38,110 nt of DNA. Origin: Azonexus sp. GTDB lineage: Bacteria; Pseudomonadota; Gammaproteobacteria; Burkholderiales; Rhodocyclaceae. The DNA lies in assembly GCA_031277255.1 (NCBI GenBank), contig JAITMS010000057.1:1-38110 (forward strand). Reading direction: 5' to 3'. Made by a program: the position numbers and the translations under genes. The notes beneath the pieces were generated by a model that was given only the letters and a program-made list of their open reading frames with translations, did not search any database and was not told where the DNA came from. Below are positions 30,447 to 38,110 of the stretch, one piece after another. Position 1 is the stretch's first letter. Every line of letters starts with the position of its first letter.

Positions 30447-32396
30447 TTACTGCACCTGATAGTCGAGTTTCAGGCGGGCCTGGAGTTTGCGCGCCTGACG
30501 GAAGGATTCTTTGAGAATGCGGCGATCGAGTTCGTTGAGCTTTTCGGGATCAATCAGGTTGTCGCCCTGACGGCCCGGTTCGCCTTCGAGATATTGGTGT
30601 TGCAGGCGCAGCGACTGGATGAAGTTGAGGCCATCGAGCATGGCGTTGATGTCCCCGGCCAGCGCGGGCAGGCGTTGCGCGGACTGGCGCAGGCGTTGCA
30701 GGGTATTGGTGGCGGCGACGCCGGAGGCGAGCGCGTAAATGCGGGCGACGTCGACAAAGATGCGCGAGCCGTATTTTTTGAGGTCGATCTTGCCCGGATG
30801 ATCGGCTTCGAGGTCGGTGAGGAAATCGCGGATTTTGCCGAGCGGCGGGCTGACATCGAGGGCATTGCGGGCCATCGCCTGCAAAAAGAGGGGGGTCGCC
30901 GCCGCCTGATCGAGCAGATGGCGGCGCATGGCGTCGGCCAGTTCGCTGGTGCCGAACAGCGGGCGAAAGTCGAAAAAAATGCTGGCGTTCAAGAGCGCGG
31001 TCGGCACGGGCTTGCGCACCCACTCGCTGAACTGCGCTTTCCACTCATTGAGCGTCATGCACCAGGCCGGGTTGCTGGCCATGATATTGCCCTTGCACAG
31101 CGGAAAGCCGACGGCGTCAAGCGCCTGATTGGCGTCACGGGCAAAGGCGAGGAAGCGTTTTTTCAGAGCGTCGTGATCCTCGCCCGGCGGCACGCTAAAG
31201 ACGATGCCGTTATCCTGATCGGTGCTGAAGGTCTGCTCGTCGCGCCCTTCCGAGCCGAAAGCCAGCCAGGCCCAGTCGATGCCGGTGAAACGGTGGCGTT
31301 CGAGATTGAGCTGGATGACACGCTGGGTCAGGGCGTCGTTCAAAACCGAGATGAATTGCGTCAACTGCTCGGCGCCGATGCCTTGGGCCAGCATGTTGAA
31401 GGCGAGCTGGCGCACGTCCGCCGCCGACTGTCGGAGCGCCGCCACATCGGGCGCCACTTCAATGGTCTGGCGAATCTGGCGCAAACCGACGCGCTGCAAG
31501 GCAAACAGGTCGCGCTCGGAAACGATGCCGGACAGCCGCCCGGCATGGTCAGTGACGAGCACGTGACGGATGCCGCGCGTCGCCATGCCGAGCATCGCGT
31601 CATAGGCCGTGGCGTGTTCGCCGAGCACCAGCGGATCGGTCGACATGGCCGCGCTGATCGGCCCGGTGAGCGGCAGATTGGCCAGCACGACGCGGTCGAG
31701 CACGTCGCTGCGGGTAAAAACGCCAACTGGCTTGTGTCCGCCATCGCAGATGACGATGGAGCCGACGCCCGCCCGCGACATCGCTTCGAGCGCCTCGCGC
31801 ACGGGTGTTTCAGGCCGCACCGCCAGCGGATTCCTGGTGCCGATACCGGACAGCGGTGAATTGAGCGTCTGCTGCTCGCTGGCCTTCTGTGCGAACTGCT
31901 GTTGCAACTGCCGCCGCGACTGGTCGAGCAGGCTGGCGATGTATTGCGTACAAAAGAGATTGAATTCCGGGCTGCTTGCCATCAGCCTGAGAAAATCCTC
32001 GGCGGGCAACTGGTAGCAAAAGCTGTCTTCGAGCGCCGTGTAGATATTGGTCGTTGGCAGTCCCGCCGTCACCGAGCCGATCGGGAAACACTCGCCGACG
32101 CCAAGCGTGAGGATGGAATACTCGGTCACCGCCACCTCGCCTGCCTGCCGCGCCTGCACCTTGCCGGATTCGATCAGGTAGAAAAAGCGGATCTTGCCCG
32201 CGTCCGGCCCGACGATCTCGTTGCCCGCCGGATAGAAGGCAATCTCCGCCTGGTCAGCAAAAATTTGCAGCGCCGCTGCCGCCATTTTGTCGAAGGGCGC
32301 ATGCTGGCGCAGAAAAGCCAGCGTATTACCGGCCATCCGCCGCTGCCCTTCGGCGCGGAAGGGGGCTATGGTTTGCTCTTGGCGCTGTTCGGTCAT
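30447..32396 (-). CDS. cNMP-binding / CBS / DUF294 nucleotidyltransferase protein
   Basis: This is a 649-residue cytoplasmic signalling protein. It has a cyclic-nucleotide-binding-like domain (about 25-150), a CBS pair (about 185-310: RPETPVREALEAMSRAGVGSIVICD, then RGIRHVLVTDHAGRLSGIVSERDLF), and a DUF294 nucleotidyltransferase domain with AFGSEGRDEQTFSTDQDNG (G-S and D-x-D active site). A helical DUF294 C-terminal domain ends it. The architecture resembles GlnD-type nucleotidyltransferases and may modify a protein in response to nucleotide signals; the target is unknown. The ATG at 32396 overlaps the marR stop by four bases (ATGA) and is preceded by GGGAG. Confidence 0.88.
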   Translation of the reverse strand: MTEQRQEQTIAPFRAEGQRRMAGNTLAFLRQHAPFDKMAAAALQIFADQAEIAFYPAGNEIVGPDAGKIRFFYLIESGKVQARQAGEVAVTEYSILTLGVGECFPIGSVTAGLPTTNIYTALEDSFCYQLPAEDFLRLMASSPEFNLFCTQYIASLLDQSRRQLQQQFAQKASEQQTLNSPLSGIGTRNPLAVRPETPVREALEAMSRAGVGSIVICDGGHKPVGVFTRSDVLDRVVLANLPLTGPISAAMSTDPLVLGEHATAYDAMLGMATRGIRHVLVTDHAGRLSGIVSERDLFALQRVGLRQIRQTIEVAPDVAALRQSAADVRQLAFNMLAQGIGAEQLTQFISVLNDALTQRVIQLNLERHRFTGIDWAWLAFGSEGRDEQTFSTDQDNGIVFSVPPGEDHDALKKRFLAFARDANQALDAVGFPLCKGNIMASNPAWCMTLNEWKAQFSEWVRKPVPTALLNASIFFDFRPLFGTSELADAMRRHLLDQAAATPLFLQAMARNALDVSPPLGKIRDFLTDLEADHPGKIDLKKYGSRIFVDVARIYALASGVAATNTLQRLRQSAQRLPALAGDINAMLDGLNFIQSLRLQHQYLEGEPGRQGDNLIDPEKLNELDRRILKESFRQARKLQARLKLDYQVQ

Positions 32397-32917
32397 TTTT
32401 TGTCATCTCCCTTTTTTGACAGCGCGTAGTTTATGCCACCGGCGTCATCCGCACACGGGTCTGGTTGGCGCTCCCCGGTAATAAAACGATGCAGGAGGCA
32501 AAGAAAAGTATCAAATTCTTCGCGGCTGAAGCCGCAGAGGTGCTGGTTGAGGCTCTCGGCGATAAGGCGCGGGATTTCTTGCGCCAGGCGGCGGCCTTCT
32601 GCGGTCAGTTCGATGTCGACCACGCGGCGGTCGGAGACGTTGCGCTGGCGGGTGATGAGATTTTTCTTTTCGAGCCGGTCCAGCATGCGCGTCATGGTGC
32701 TGGTGTCGACGTTGTGACAGCGCGCCAGTTGGGCGGCGGTGGCGGCGCTGCCCTTGTCCAGCAGGACCAGCGGCGCCCATTGCAGGGAGGTGAGGCCGAG
32801 GTCGGCGACTTTTTCATCGACGGTGCGGTGAAAGGCTTGCACGCCCTGTTTCATCAGCGCGGCGACGGATTCCCCGACGACATAGCTGGTGCTGCTGTAA
32901 AAATTTTTTTGCGCCAT
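32393..32917 (-). CDS. MarR-family transcriptional regulator
   Basis: This is a 174-residue winged-helix repressor. The DNA-binding part (about 50-110) contains LTSLQWAPLVLLDKGSAATAAQLAR, VDTSTMTRMLDRLEKKNLITRQ and the wing VSDRRVVDIELTAEGRRL. MarR proteins usually repress a neighbouring efflux or catabolic gene and release DNA on binding a phenolic or similar ligand. It is divergent from the RND pump across a 112-base gap with a palindrome (32961-32970), so it likely controls the pump. The ATG at 32917 is preferred to the GTG at 32920. Its stop overlaps the DUF294 gene. Confidence 0.9.
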   Translation of the reverse strand: MAQKNFYSSTSYVVGESVAALMKQGVQAFHRTVDEKVADLGLTSLQWAPLVLLDKGSAATAAQLARCHNVDTSTMTRMLDRLEKKNLITRQRNVSDRRVVDIELTAEGRRLAQEIPRLIAESLNQHLCGFSREEFDTFLCLLHRFITGERQPDPCADDAGGINYALSKKGDDKK

Positions 32918-32960
32918 CACTGCTCAACCGGAAAATGTGGGTGTCAATTTCTTCAGGCGT

Positions 32961-32970
32961 CAGTATACTG
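32961..32970. promoter_or_regulatory. Candidate MarR operator
   Basis: CAGTATACTG is a perfect 10-base palindrome in the gap between the divergent marR and RND genes. It contains TATACT on both strands, so a -10 box could be read in either direction. The short length leaves this uncertain. Confidence 0.4.
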
Positions 32971-33029
32971 CACATGCAATTATTGCCGCTGCAACTGTAA
33001 AAAAACAGATCAACCGCGCCGGGAAGGCC

Positions 33030-36000
33030 ATGCAAAATATCGTCAAAATCGCCCTGAGCCGACCGTACACCTTCATCGTGATGGCGGTGTTGCTGCTGAT
33101 TATGGGCGTTTTCTCGGCGTTGCGGACTTCGGTCGATATTTTTCCCGACATCCCGATTCCGGTCATTGCCGTCGCCTGGCAGTTCACCGGGCTGCCGCCC
33201 GACGACATGGCGGGGCGCGTGACGACGCTCTATGAGCGCGTCCTGACCACGACCGTCAATGACATCGAGCATATCGAGGCGAATTCCTACACCGGCTACG
33301 GCATCATCAAGATTTTCTTCCACCCCAACGTCGATATCGCCACCGCCAACGCCCAGGTGGCGGCGGTGTCGCAGACCATCGTCAAGCAGATGCCCGCTGG
33401 CATCACGCCGCCGCTGATCCTCAATTACAACGCTTCGACCGTGCCGATTTTACAGGTGGCGCTCTCCGGCAAGGGCATGACCGAGCAGATGCTGGGCGAT
33501 CTCGGCATCAACGTGATCCGCACCGGCCTGGTGACGGTTCAGGGCGCGGCGATTCCCTATCCTTTTGGCGGCAAGCAGCGGCAGGTGCAGCTTGATCTCG
33601 ATGCCCACGCCATGCAGGCGCGCGGCCTCTCCGGGCAGGATGTGGCCAACGCGCTGGCGGCGCAGAATCTGATTTTGCCGATCGGCACGCAGAAAATCGG
33701 CAGCCACGAGTACACCCTCAGTCTCAACAACGCGCCTTCCGTCATCGAGGAACTCAACAATCTGCCGATCAAGTCGGTCAAGGGCGCGATGGTTTATATG
33801 CGCGATGTCGCCTATGTGCACGACGGCAATCCGCCGCAGACCAACATCGTGCATGTCGATGGCGACCGTTCGGTGCTGCTGTCGGTGCTCAAAAATGGCG
33901 AGACCTCGACCCTCGACATCGTTTCCGGCATCAAGGACAAATTGCAGGAAATGCGACCGGCGCTGCCGGAGGCGCTGACAGTCAAGCCGATCAACGACCA
34001 GTCGCTGTTCGTGCGGGCGGCGATCAAGGGCGTCGTCGCCGAAGGCGCGATCGCCGCCGCCCTGACCAGTCTGATGATTCTGCTCTTTCTCGGTAGCTGG
34101 CGTTCGACCATCATCATCGCCATTTCGATCCCGCTCTCTATTCTGGGCGCGATTGCCATGCTCGCCGCCGTCGGCGAGACGCTCAATATCATGACTCTGG
34201 GAGGCCTGGCGCTGGCCGTCGGCATCCTCGTCGATGACGCGACGGTGACCATTGAAAACATCAACTGGCATATCGAGCAGGGCAAAGCGGTGGTGCCCGC
34301 CATTCTCGACGGCGCGCGGCAGATCGTCACCCCGGCTTTCGTCTCGATGCTGTGCATCTGCATCGTCTTTGTGCCGATGTTTCTGTTGGAAGGCGTGGCG
34401 CGTTTTCTCTTTGTGCCGATGGCGCTGGCCGTGATGTTTGCCATGGTGACCTCCTTCATCCTGTCGCGGACGCTGGTGCCGACCATGGCCATGTACATGC
34501 TGCGGCCGCACAAGCCGCACACCGATCTGCACGGCAGCAACGCGGCGCTGCCGCTCTCAGGACATCCGCTGGTGCGTTTCCAGCGCCGCTTCGAGGGAAG
34601 ATTCGAGCGTTTCCGCGAGGGCTACCGCGATATTCTGAAGCTCGCCCTCGACCATCGCCGCCGCTTCGTGATCGGCTTTCTCGGCTTTGTCCTGCTGTCG
34701 TCGGCCTTGATTCCCTTTCTCGGTCGCAACTTCTTCCCGTCCGTCGATAGCGGCCAGATTCTGCTGCACGCCCGCGTCCCGATTGGCACGCGCATTGAAG
34801 AAACCGCCGAGCGTTTCGCCAAAATCGAAGCCGCGATTCAGGAAATCATTCCGCCCGACCAGATCGAATCGCTGGTGGACAACATCGGTATGCCGATCAG
34901 TTCGATCAACCTGACCTACAACAATACCGGCGTCATCGGCTCCGCGGACGGCGATATTTCCATTGCCCTCAAGGCCGACCACCCGCCGACCGAGGACTAC
35001 GTGCGAACCTTGCGCGAGCAGTTGCCCAGACGCTTTCCCGGCACGGTCTTCTCTTTTCCGCCAGCCGACATCGTCAGCCAGATTCTCAATTTCGGCTCGC
35101 CGGCGCCGATCGACATCCAGATTCGCGGCAACCAGATGGACGCCAATTTTGCCTATGCCAACCGGCTCCTCGAAAAAATCCGCCAGGTGCCGGGCATTGC
35201 CGATGCGCGGATTCAGCAGGCGCGCACGGTGCCGAAGTTCAACATCAATCTCGACCGCAACCGGGCGCAGGATGTCGGCCTGACCGCGCGCGACGTGACC
35301 AACAGTCTGGTCGTCAGCCTGGCGGGCAGTTCGCAGGTCGCCCCGACCTACTGGCTCAATCCGGCCAATGGCGTCTCCTACCCCATCGTCATGCAGACGC
35401 CGCAATATCAACTCGATAACCTGACCGCGCTGGCCAACCTGCCAATCGGCAGCAGCGTCCCCGGCAGGTCGCCGCAGACCCTGGGCGCGGTGGCGAGCTT
35501 TGATCGCGCCACGGCAAACGCCATCGTCAGCCAGTACGATATTCAAACCATGGTGCAAATCCGCGCCAGCACGCAGGGACGCGACCTGGGCGCGGTAGCG
35601 GCGGAAATCAACAAGATCCTCAAGGCAACCGCCAGCGAAGCGCCCAAGGGCGCCAAAGTGGTCATGCTCGGTCAGGTGCAGACCATGAACGATTCCTTCT
35701 CCGGCCTCCTGTTCGGCCTGATTGGCGCGATTGTCCTGATTTACCTCCTGATCGTGGTCAACTTCCAGTCGTGGAGCGATCCTTTCGTCATCATCATGGC
35801 GCTGCCCGCGGCGCTGGCCGGTATCGTCTGGATGCTGTTCGCCACCTACACGCCGCTTTCCGTCCCGGCGCTGACCGGGGCCATCATGTGCATGGGCGTG
35901 GCGACGGCCAACAGCGTGCTGGTCATCAGCTTTGCCCGCGAACGCCTCGCGGCGCTCGGCAACGCGACGGAAGCCGCCATCGAAGCCGGTTTCGTGCGCT

Positions 36001-36236
36001 TTCGCCCGGTGCTGATGACGGCCCTGGCGATGATTATCGGCATGACGCCGATGGCGCTGGGCCTCGGCGACGGCGGCGAACAAAACGCGCCGCTTGGCCG
36101 CGCCGTGATCGGCGGCCTCATCTTCGCCACCATCGCTACATTGCTTTTTGTGCCGGTCGTGTTCAGCATCGTCCATCGTCATTACCGCAAGCCCGAAATC
36201 GACCCCCTGCTCGCCGGAGAAACCCATGCTGCCTGA
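33030..36236 (+). CDS. RND multidrug efflux transporter, inner-membrane subunit
   Basis: This is a 1068-residue pump of the HAE-1/AcrB type, at typical length. The N-terminal membrane helix is followed by RTSVDIFPDIPIPVIAVAWQ and a large periplasmic porter domain. TM4 carries the proton-relay Asp pair D402-D403 (LAVGILVDDATVTIEN). The second half repeats the plan, ending with GLGDGGEQNAPLGRAVIGGL. It exports amphiphilic compounds using the proton gradient. The ATG at 33030 (MQNIVKIALSRPYTF) is the family-like start; the open frame upstream is non-coding. It precedes its adaptor gene with an 11-base overlap, the reverse of the commonest order. Confidence 0.93.
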   Translation: MQNIVKIALSRPYTFIVMAVLLLIMGVFSALRTSVDIFPDIPIPVIAVAWQFTGLPPDDMAGRVTTLYERVLTTTVNDIEHIEANSYTGYGIIKIFFHPNVDIATANAQVAAVSQTIVKQMPAGITPPLILNYNASTVPILQVALSGKGMTEQMLGDLGINVIRTGLVTVQGAAIPYPFGGKQRQVQLDLDAHAMQARGLSGQDVANALAAQNLILPIGTQKIGSHEYTLSLNNAPSVIEELNNLPIKSVKGAMVYMRDVAYVHDGNPPQTNIVHVDGDRSVLLSVLKNGETSTLDIVSGIKDKLQEMRPALPEALTVKPINDQSLFVRAAIKGVVAEGAIAAALTSLMILLFLGSWRSTIIIAISIPLSILGAIAMLAAVGETLNIMTLGGLALAVGILVDDATVTIENINWHIEQGKAVVPAILDGARQIVTPAFVSMLCICIVFVPMFLLEGVARFLFVPMALAVMFAMVTSFILSRTLVPTMAMYMLRPHKPHTDLHGSNAALPLSGHPLVRFQRRFEGRFERFREGYRDILKLALDHRRRFVIGFLGFVLLSSALIPFLGRNFFPSVDSGQILLHARVPIGTRIEETAERFAKIEAAIQEIIPPDQIESLVDNIGMPISSINLTYNNTGVIGSADGDISIALKADHPPTEDYVRTLREQLPRRFPGTVFSFPPADIVSQILNFGSPAPIDIQIRGNQMDANFAYANRLLEKIRQVPGIADARIQQARTVPKFNINLDRNRAQDVGLTARDVTNSLVVSLAGSSQVAPTYWLNPANGVSYPIVMQTPQYQLDNLTALANLPIGSSVPGRSPQTLGAVASFDRATANAIVSQYDIQTMVQIRASTQGRDLGAVAAEINKILKATASEAPKGAKVVMLGQVQTMNDSFSGLLFGLIGAIVLIYLLIVVNFQSWSDPFVIIMALPAALAGIVWMLFATYTPLSVPALTGAIMCMGVATANSVLVISFARERLAALGNATEAAIEAGFVRFRPVLMTALAMIIGMTPMALGLGDGGEQNAPLGRAVIGGLIFATIATLLFVPVVFSIVHRHYRKPEIDPLLAGETHAA

Positions 36237-37416
36237 CTCCCCGCCAAACCCGTCGCGCCGCCGTCTGCGCCTCGGCGGCCGCATCGCCATTGCCGTGGCG
36301 GCGGTCATCGTGGTCATCGGCATCACGACCCGCTTGAGCAACGGCAAAAAACTCGAAGCCTGGACCAAGGAGCAAGCCCTGCCCAGCGTCAGCGTGGTGA
36401 CGCCCGACGCGACCGAGGCGCTATCTTCAATCGACCTGCCGGCGCGTTTTGAAGCCTATGTCCGCGCGCCGATCCATGCCCGCACCAGCGGCTATCTCAA
36501 AAAATGGTACGCCGACATCGGCGCCAAAGTACGCGCCGGAGAGGTGCTGGCCGATCTTGAAACGCCGGATCTCGATCAGCAATTGCTGCAAGCCCGCGCC
36601 GATCTCGCCACCGCCAAGGCCAACGAGGCGCTGGCAAAAACCACCGCGGATCGTTGGAGCGCCCTGCTCGATTCCGATTCAGGCGCGGTCGCGCCGCAGG
36701 AAGTCGACGAAAAGAAGGGCGATTACGCGGCCAAACGAGCCGTCGCCCAAGCGGCGCAAGCCAATGTCGACCGCCTCGTTGCGACCAAGGGCTTCGCCCA
36801 TCTGGTCGCGCCCTTCGACGGCACCGTCACCGCGCGCAATACCGACGTCGGCGCGCTGGTCAACGAAGGCGGCAACGCCAACAGCCCGGCGCTGTTTGAA
36901 GTCTCCGACACCCGCAAGCTGCGCCTGTTCGTGAACATCCCGCAGAACTACGTCGGCGGCATCAAACCCGGCGCGACAACCGCGACCATCACCGTGCCGG
37001 AGCACCCGGGGCAGGTCTTCACGGCAACCGTCGAATCAAGCGCGCAGGCGGTGGATGCCGCCTCGAACGCGATGCTGGCGCAGTTGATCGTCGATAACCG
37101 CGATAGTCAGTTGCTGCCCGGCGGCTACGCCAACGTCAACCTGCAACTGCCAAATGCCGTGACCACGTTCAGCATTCCGTCGAGCGCGCTGATTTTCAAC
37201 AAGTCGGGCCTGCAAGTCGCTACTGTGGTCGAGGGCAATAAGGTTCATTTGAATCAGGTCACCATCGCCCGCGACATGGGCCGTACCGTGGCCATCGGCA
37301 GCGGCTTGACACCCGCCGATCAAGTCATCGAAAACCCGCCCGATGGCGTTGCCGAAGGGCAACTGGTGCATGTAGCTGAGAGCGGGACAAAAGCGCCGTC
37401 GGCGGCGCAACACTGA
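36226..37416 (+). CDS. RND efflux periplasmic adaptor subunit
   Basis: This is a 396-residue membrane fusion protein. An N-terminal membrane anchor (about 23-40, GRIAIAVAAVIVVIGITTRL) has no lipobox Cys. A lipoyl half-motif (RAPIHARTSGYLKKWYADIGAKVRAGEVLADLETPDLD), a coiled-coil hairpin (about 120-185, LLQARADLATAKANEALAK), the second lipoyl half (GFAHLVAPFDGTVTARNTDVGALV) and beta-barrel and membrane-proximal parts follow. It links the pump to an outer-membrane channel. It overlaps the pump gene by 11 bases. No outer-membrane factor gene follows, so a TolC-like channel must come from elsewhere. Confidence 0.92.
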   Translation: MLPDSPPNPSRRRLRLGGRIAIAVAAVIVVIGITTRLSNGKKLEAWTKEQALPSVSVVTPDATEALSSIDLPARFEAYVRAPIHARTSGYLKKWYADIGAKVRAGEVLADLETPDLDQQLLQARADLATAKANEALAKTTADRWSALLDSDSGAVAPQEVDEKKGDYAAKRAVAQAAQANVDRLVATKGFAHLVAPFDGTVTARNTDVGALVNEGGNANSPALFEVSDTRKLRLFVNIPQNYVGGIKPGATTATITVPEHPGQVFTATVESSAQAVDAASNAMLAQLIVDNRDSQLLPGGYANVNLQLPNAVTTFSIPSSALIFNKSGLQVATVVEGNKVHLNQVTIARDMGRTVAIGSGLTPADQVIENPPDGVAEGQLVHVAESGTKAPSAAQH

Positions 37417-37503
37417 GGTCAAGCGCGGTCGGCGTGGAGCAGGCCGTGTTTGCTTCTACATACGGTGTTGACCGCCCGTAATCACTCGACCACATTGGGC
37501 AAG
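37417..37503. other. Short gap before the toxin remnant
   Basis: No gene is seen. A TTGACC at 37468-37473 could be the -35 of the former toxin-antitoxin promoter, but no good -10 box follows at 16-18 bases. Together with the features at 37504-37800 this accounts for the whole interval between the adaptor gene and the orphan antitoxin. Confidence 0.3.
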
Positions 37504-37596
37504 ATGTATACGATAAAATACACCCCGGAATTCAGGGTTTGGTTGAAAAGCCTCAAAGACGGCATGACGCATCGCCGTCTCGCCTTGGAGGATTAA
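37504..37596 (+). pseudogene. Collapsed RelE/HigB-type addiction toxin
   Basis: This is a 30-codon frame starting MYTIKYTPEFRVWLKSLKDG, which is the typical N-terminus of the small killer proteins paired with the antidote family encoded just downstream. Full-length toxins of this group have about 95-100 residues. Here the frame goes from MTHRRLA directly to LED and a TAA stop. LED is a common C-terminal end in this family, so an internal deletion is more likely than a simple truncation (inference). Catalytic middle and C-terminal strands are gone, so no toxicity is expected. Confidence 0.7.
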
Positions 37597-37795
37597 GAAC
37601 TTGTCCGTAAATAAGAAAATCATTGCAAAACTGAGCAACCCATATCCCCAAATACCGTTCGCCCTGAGCTTGTCGAAGGGCGGGGCATCACCGCCTGCGC
37701 GTCCGTTCATCCTTCGACAAGCTCAGGACGAACGGAGAATAAACCGCAAAGTTCCGGAGTTATAAACTGCCAGATTTTATTTACGGACAAGTTCT
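37597..37795. mobile_element. MITE-like element with 19-bp terminal inverted repeats
   Basis: AGAACTTGTCCGTAAATAA (37596-37614) is matched exactly by its reverse complement at 37778-37796. If the ends are taken as GAAC...GTTC (37597-37795), both sides are flanked by TAA (37594-37596 and 37796-37798), a 3-bp target duplication. It is about 199 bp long, has no transposase gene, and carries REP copy 3 inside. Removing it leaves the toxin stop codon and GCC before the antitoxin ATG. This would be the expected close spacing of the pair. Confidence 0.75.
37655..37735. repeat. REP-like inverted repeat, copy 3, inside the MITE-like element
   Basis: The arms at 37655-37679 and 37711-37735 are complementary at 24 of 25 positions, with a 31-base loop. 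The core GCTTGTCGAAGG/CCTTCGACAAGC is shared with copies 1 and 2. This copy is the most perfect hairpin of the three. Confidence 0.85.
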
Positions 37796-37800
37796 AAGCC

Positions 37801-38106
37801 ATGAGCCAAAAAATCAAAATATCTGATTTGCCGACTTTCGATATAACCGAGTATCTGGAAGACGAGACGGCCATTGCCGAATACCTCACCGTCGTCCTTG
37901 AAGAAAACGACCCTGCCGCGCTGGCCGACGCCTTGGGTACGGTGGCTCGCGCCCGTGGCATGACGGTAGTTGCCGAAAGCGCGGGCATTACCCGCGAGGC
38001 GCTGTATAAGGCGCTGCGCCCCGGCAGTCAGCCGCGGTTTGAAACAATCCAGCGCGTTTGCACGGCGCTTGGCGTGCGGCTGACTGCAACGCCAGCGCAC
38101 GCCTGA
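37801..38106 (+). CDS. Orphan addiction-module antidote protein
   Basis: This is a 101-residue DNA-binding antitoxin of the family paired with small RelE/HigB-like killers. It has a conserved start (SDLPTFDITEYLEDETAIAEYL, residues 8-29), then an HTH-like domain with ALADALGTVARARGMTVVAESAGITREALYKALRPGSQPRFETIQRVC. The reading frame is intact and ends just inside the window. Its toxin partner upstream is collapsed, and a MITE-like element now separates them, so it probably survives as a stand-alone repressor or as protection against related toxins elsewhere. Confidence 0.85.
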   Translation: MSQKIKISDLPTFDITEYLEDETAIAEYLTVVLEENDPAALADALGTVARARGMTVVAESAGITREALYKALRPGSQPRFETIQRVCTALGVRLTATPAHA

Positions 38107-38110
38107 GCGG

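Overview
The window reads as a chromosomal segment of a GC-rich betaproteobacterium, most likely of the Rhodocyclales (Accumulibacter/Dechloromonas-like). The basis is gene content and order: pilBCD, fmdB-DUF502-aspS, 4.5S RNA just before dnaX-ybaB-recR, petA followed by sspA-sspB, coq7, a CNP1-like gene after rppH, and SlmA beside argB. The order is established knowledge for the class; the genus-level guess is inference.

Layout. 1-1650 is an accessory edge: a REP-like inverted repeat, a 32-bp perfect palindrome in front of an XRE regulator, and a HigBA-like toxin-antitoxin pair. 1709-9523 is a tightly packed minus-strand run (fmdB, DUF502, aspS, an ATP-grasp protein, a SerC-type aminotransferase, nudB, argB, a HAD nucleotidase, slmA), many genes overlapping by one to four bases. 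9594-13412 is pilB-pilC-pilD, also on the minus strand. 13546-20416 holds a cytochrome c assembly protein, ffh, a lytic transglycosylase, proS, rppH, a CNP1-like protein, coq7 and an OsmC-family protein. 20417-20916 is an unusual AT-rich intergenic stretch ending in a strong terminator, followed by the rplM promoter. 20917-26392 carries rplM-rpsI, a DUF6776-like protein, bactofilin, erpA, the 4.5S RNA, and dnaX-ybaB-recR with a REP-like hairpin between ybaB and recR. 26486-28292 is petA, a 33-codon remnant, sspA and sspB. Then come a putative Na+/H+ antiporter, tRNA-Ser(GGA), a degenerate DnaQ-like exonuclease, a cNMP/CBS/DUF294 signalling protein, a MarR regulator, and a divergent RND pump with its adaptor. 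The right edge (37417-38106) is accessory again: a decayed toxin gene, a short inverted-repeat element carrying a REP-like hairpin, and an orphan antitoxin.

Functionally this is mostly housekeeping: translation (AspRS, ProRS, L13, S9), protein targeting (Ffh plus 4.5S RNA), DNA replication and repair (DnaX, RecR), cell division (SlmA), stress proteolysis (SspA/SspB), Fe-S assembly (ErpA) and type IV pili. The most striking anomaly is the apparent loss of cytochrome b and cytochrome c1 from a petABC-sspAB locus. A short open frame ending like cytochrome c1 is all that remains between the Rieske gene and sspA. Other points worth attention are the MITE-like element placed at the stop codon of a collapsed toxin gene, an ATP-grasp/aminotransferase pair inside the aspS run, a pseudo-exonuclease paired with a DUF294 protein, and a possible small RNA upstream of rplM.
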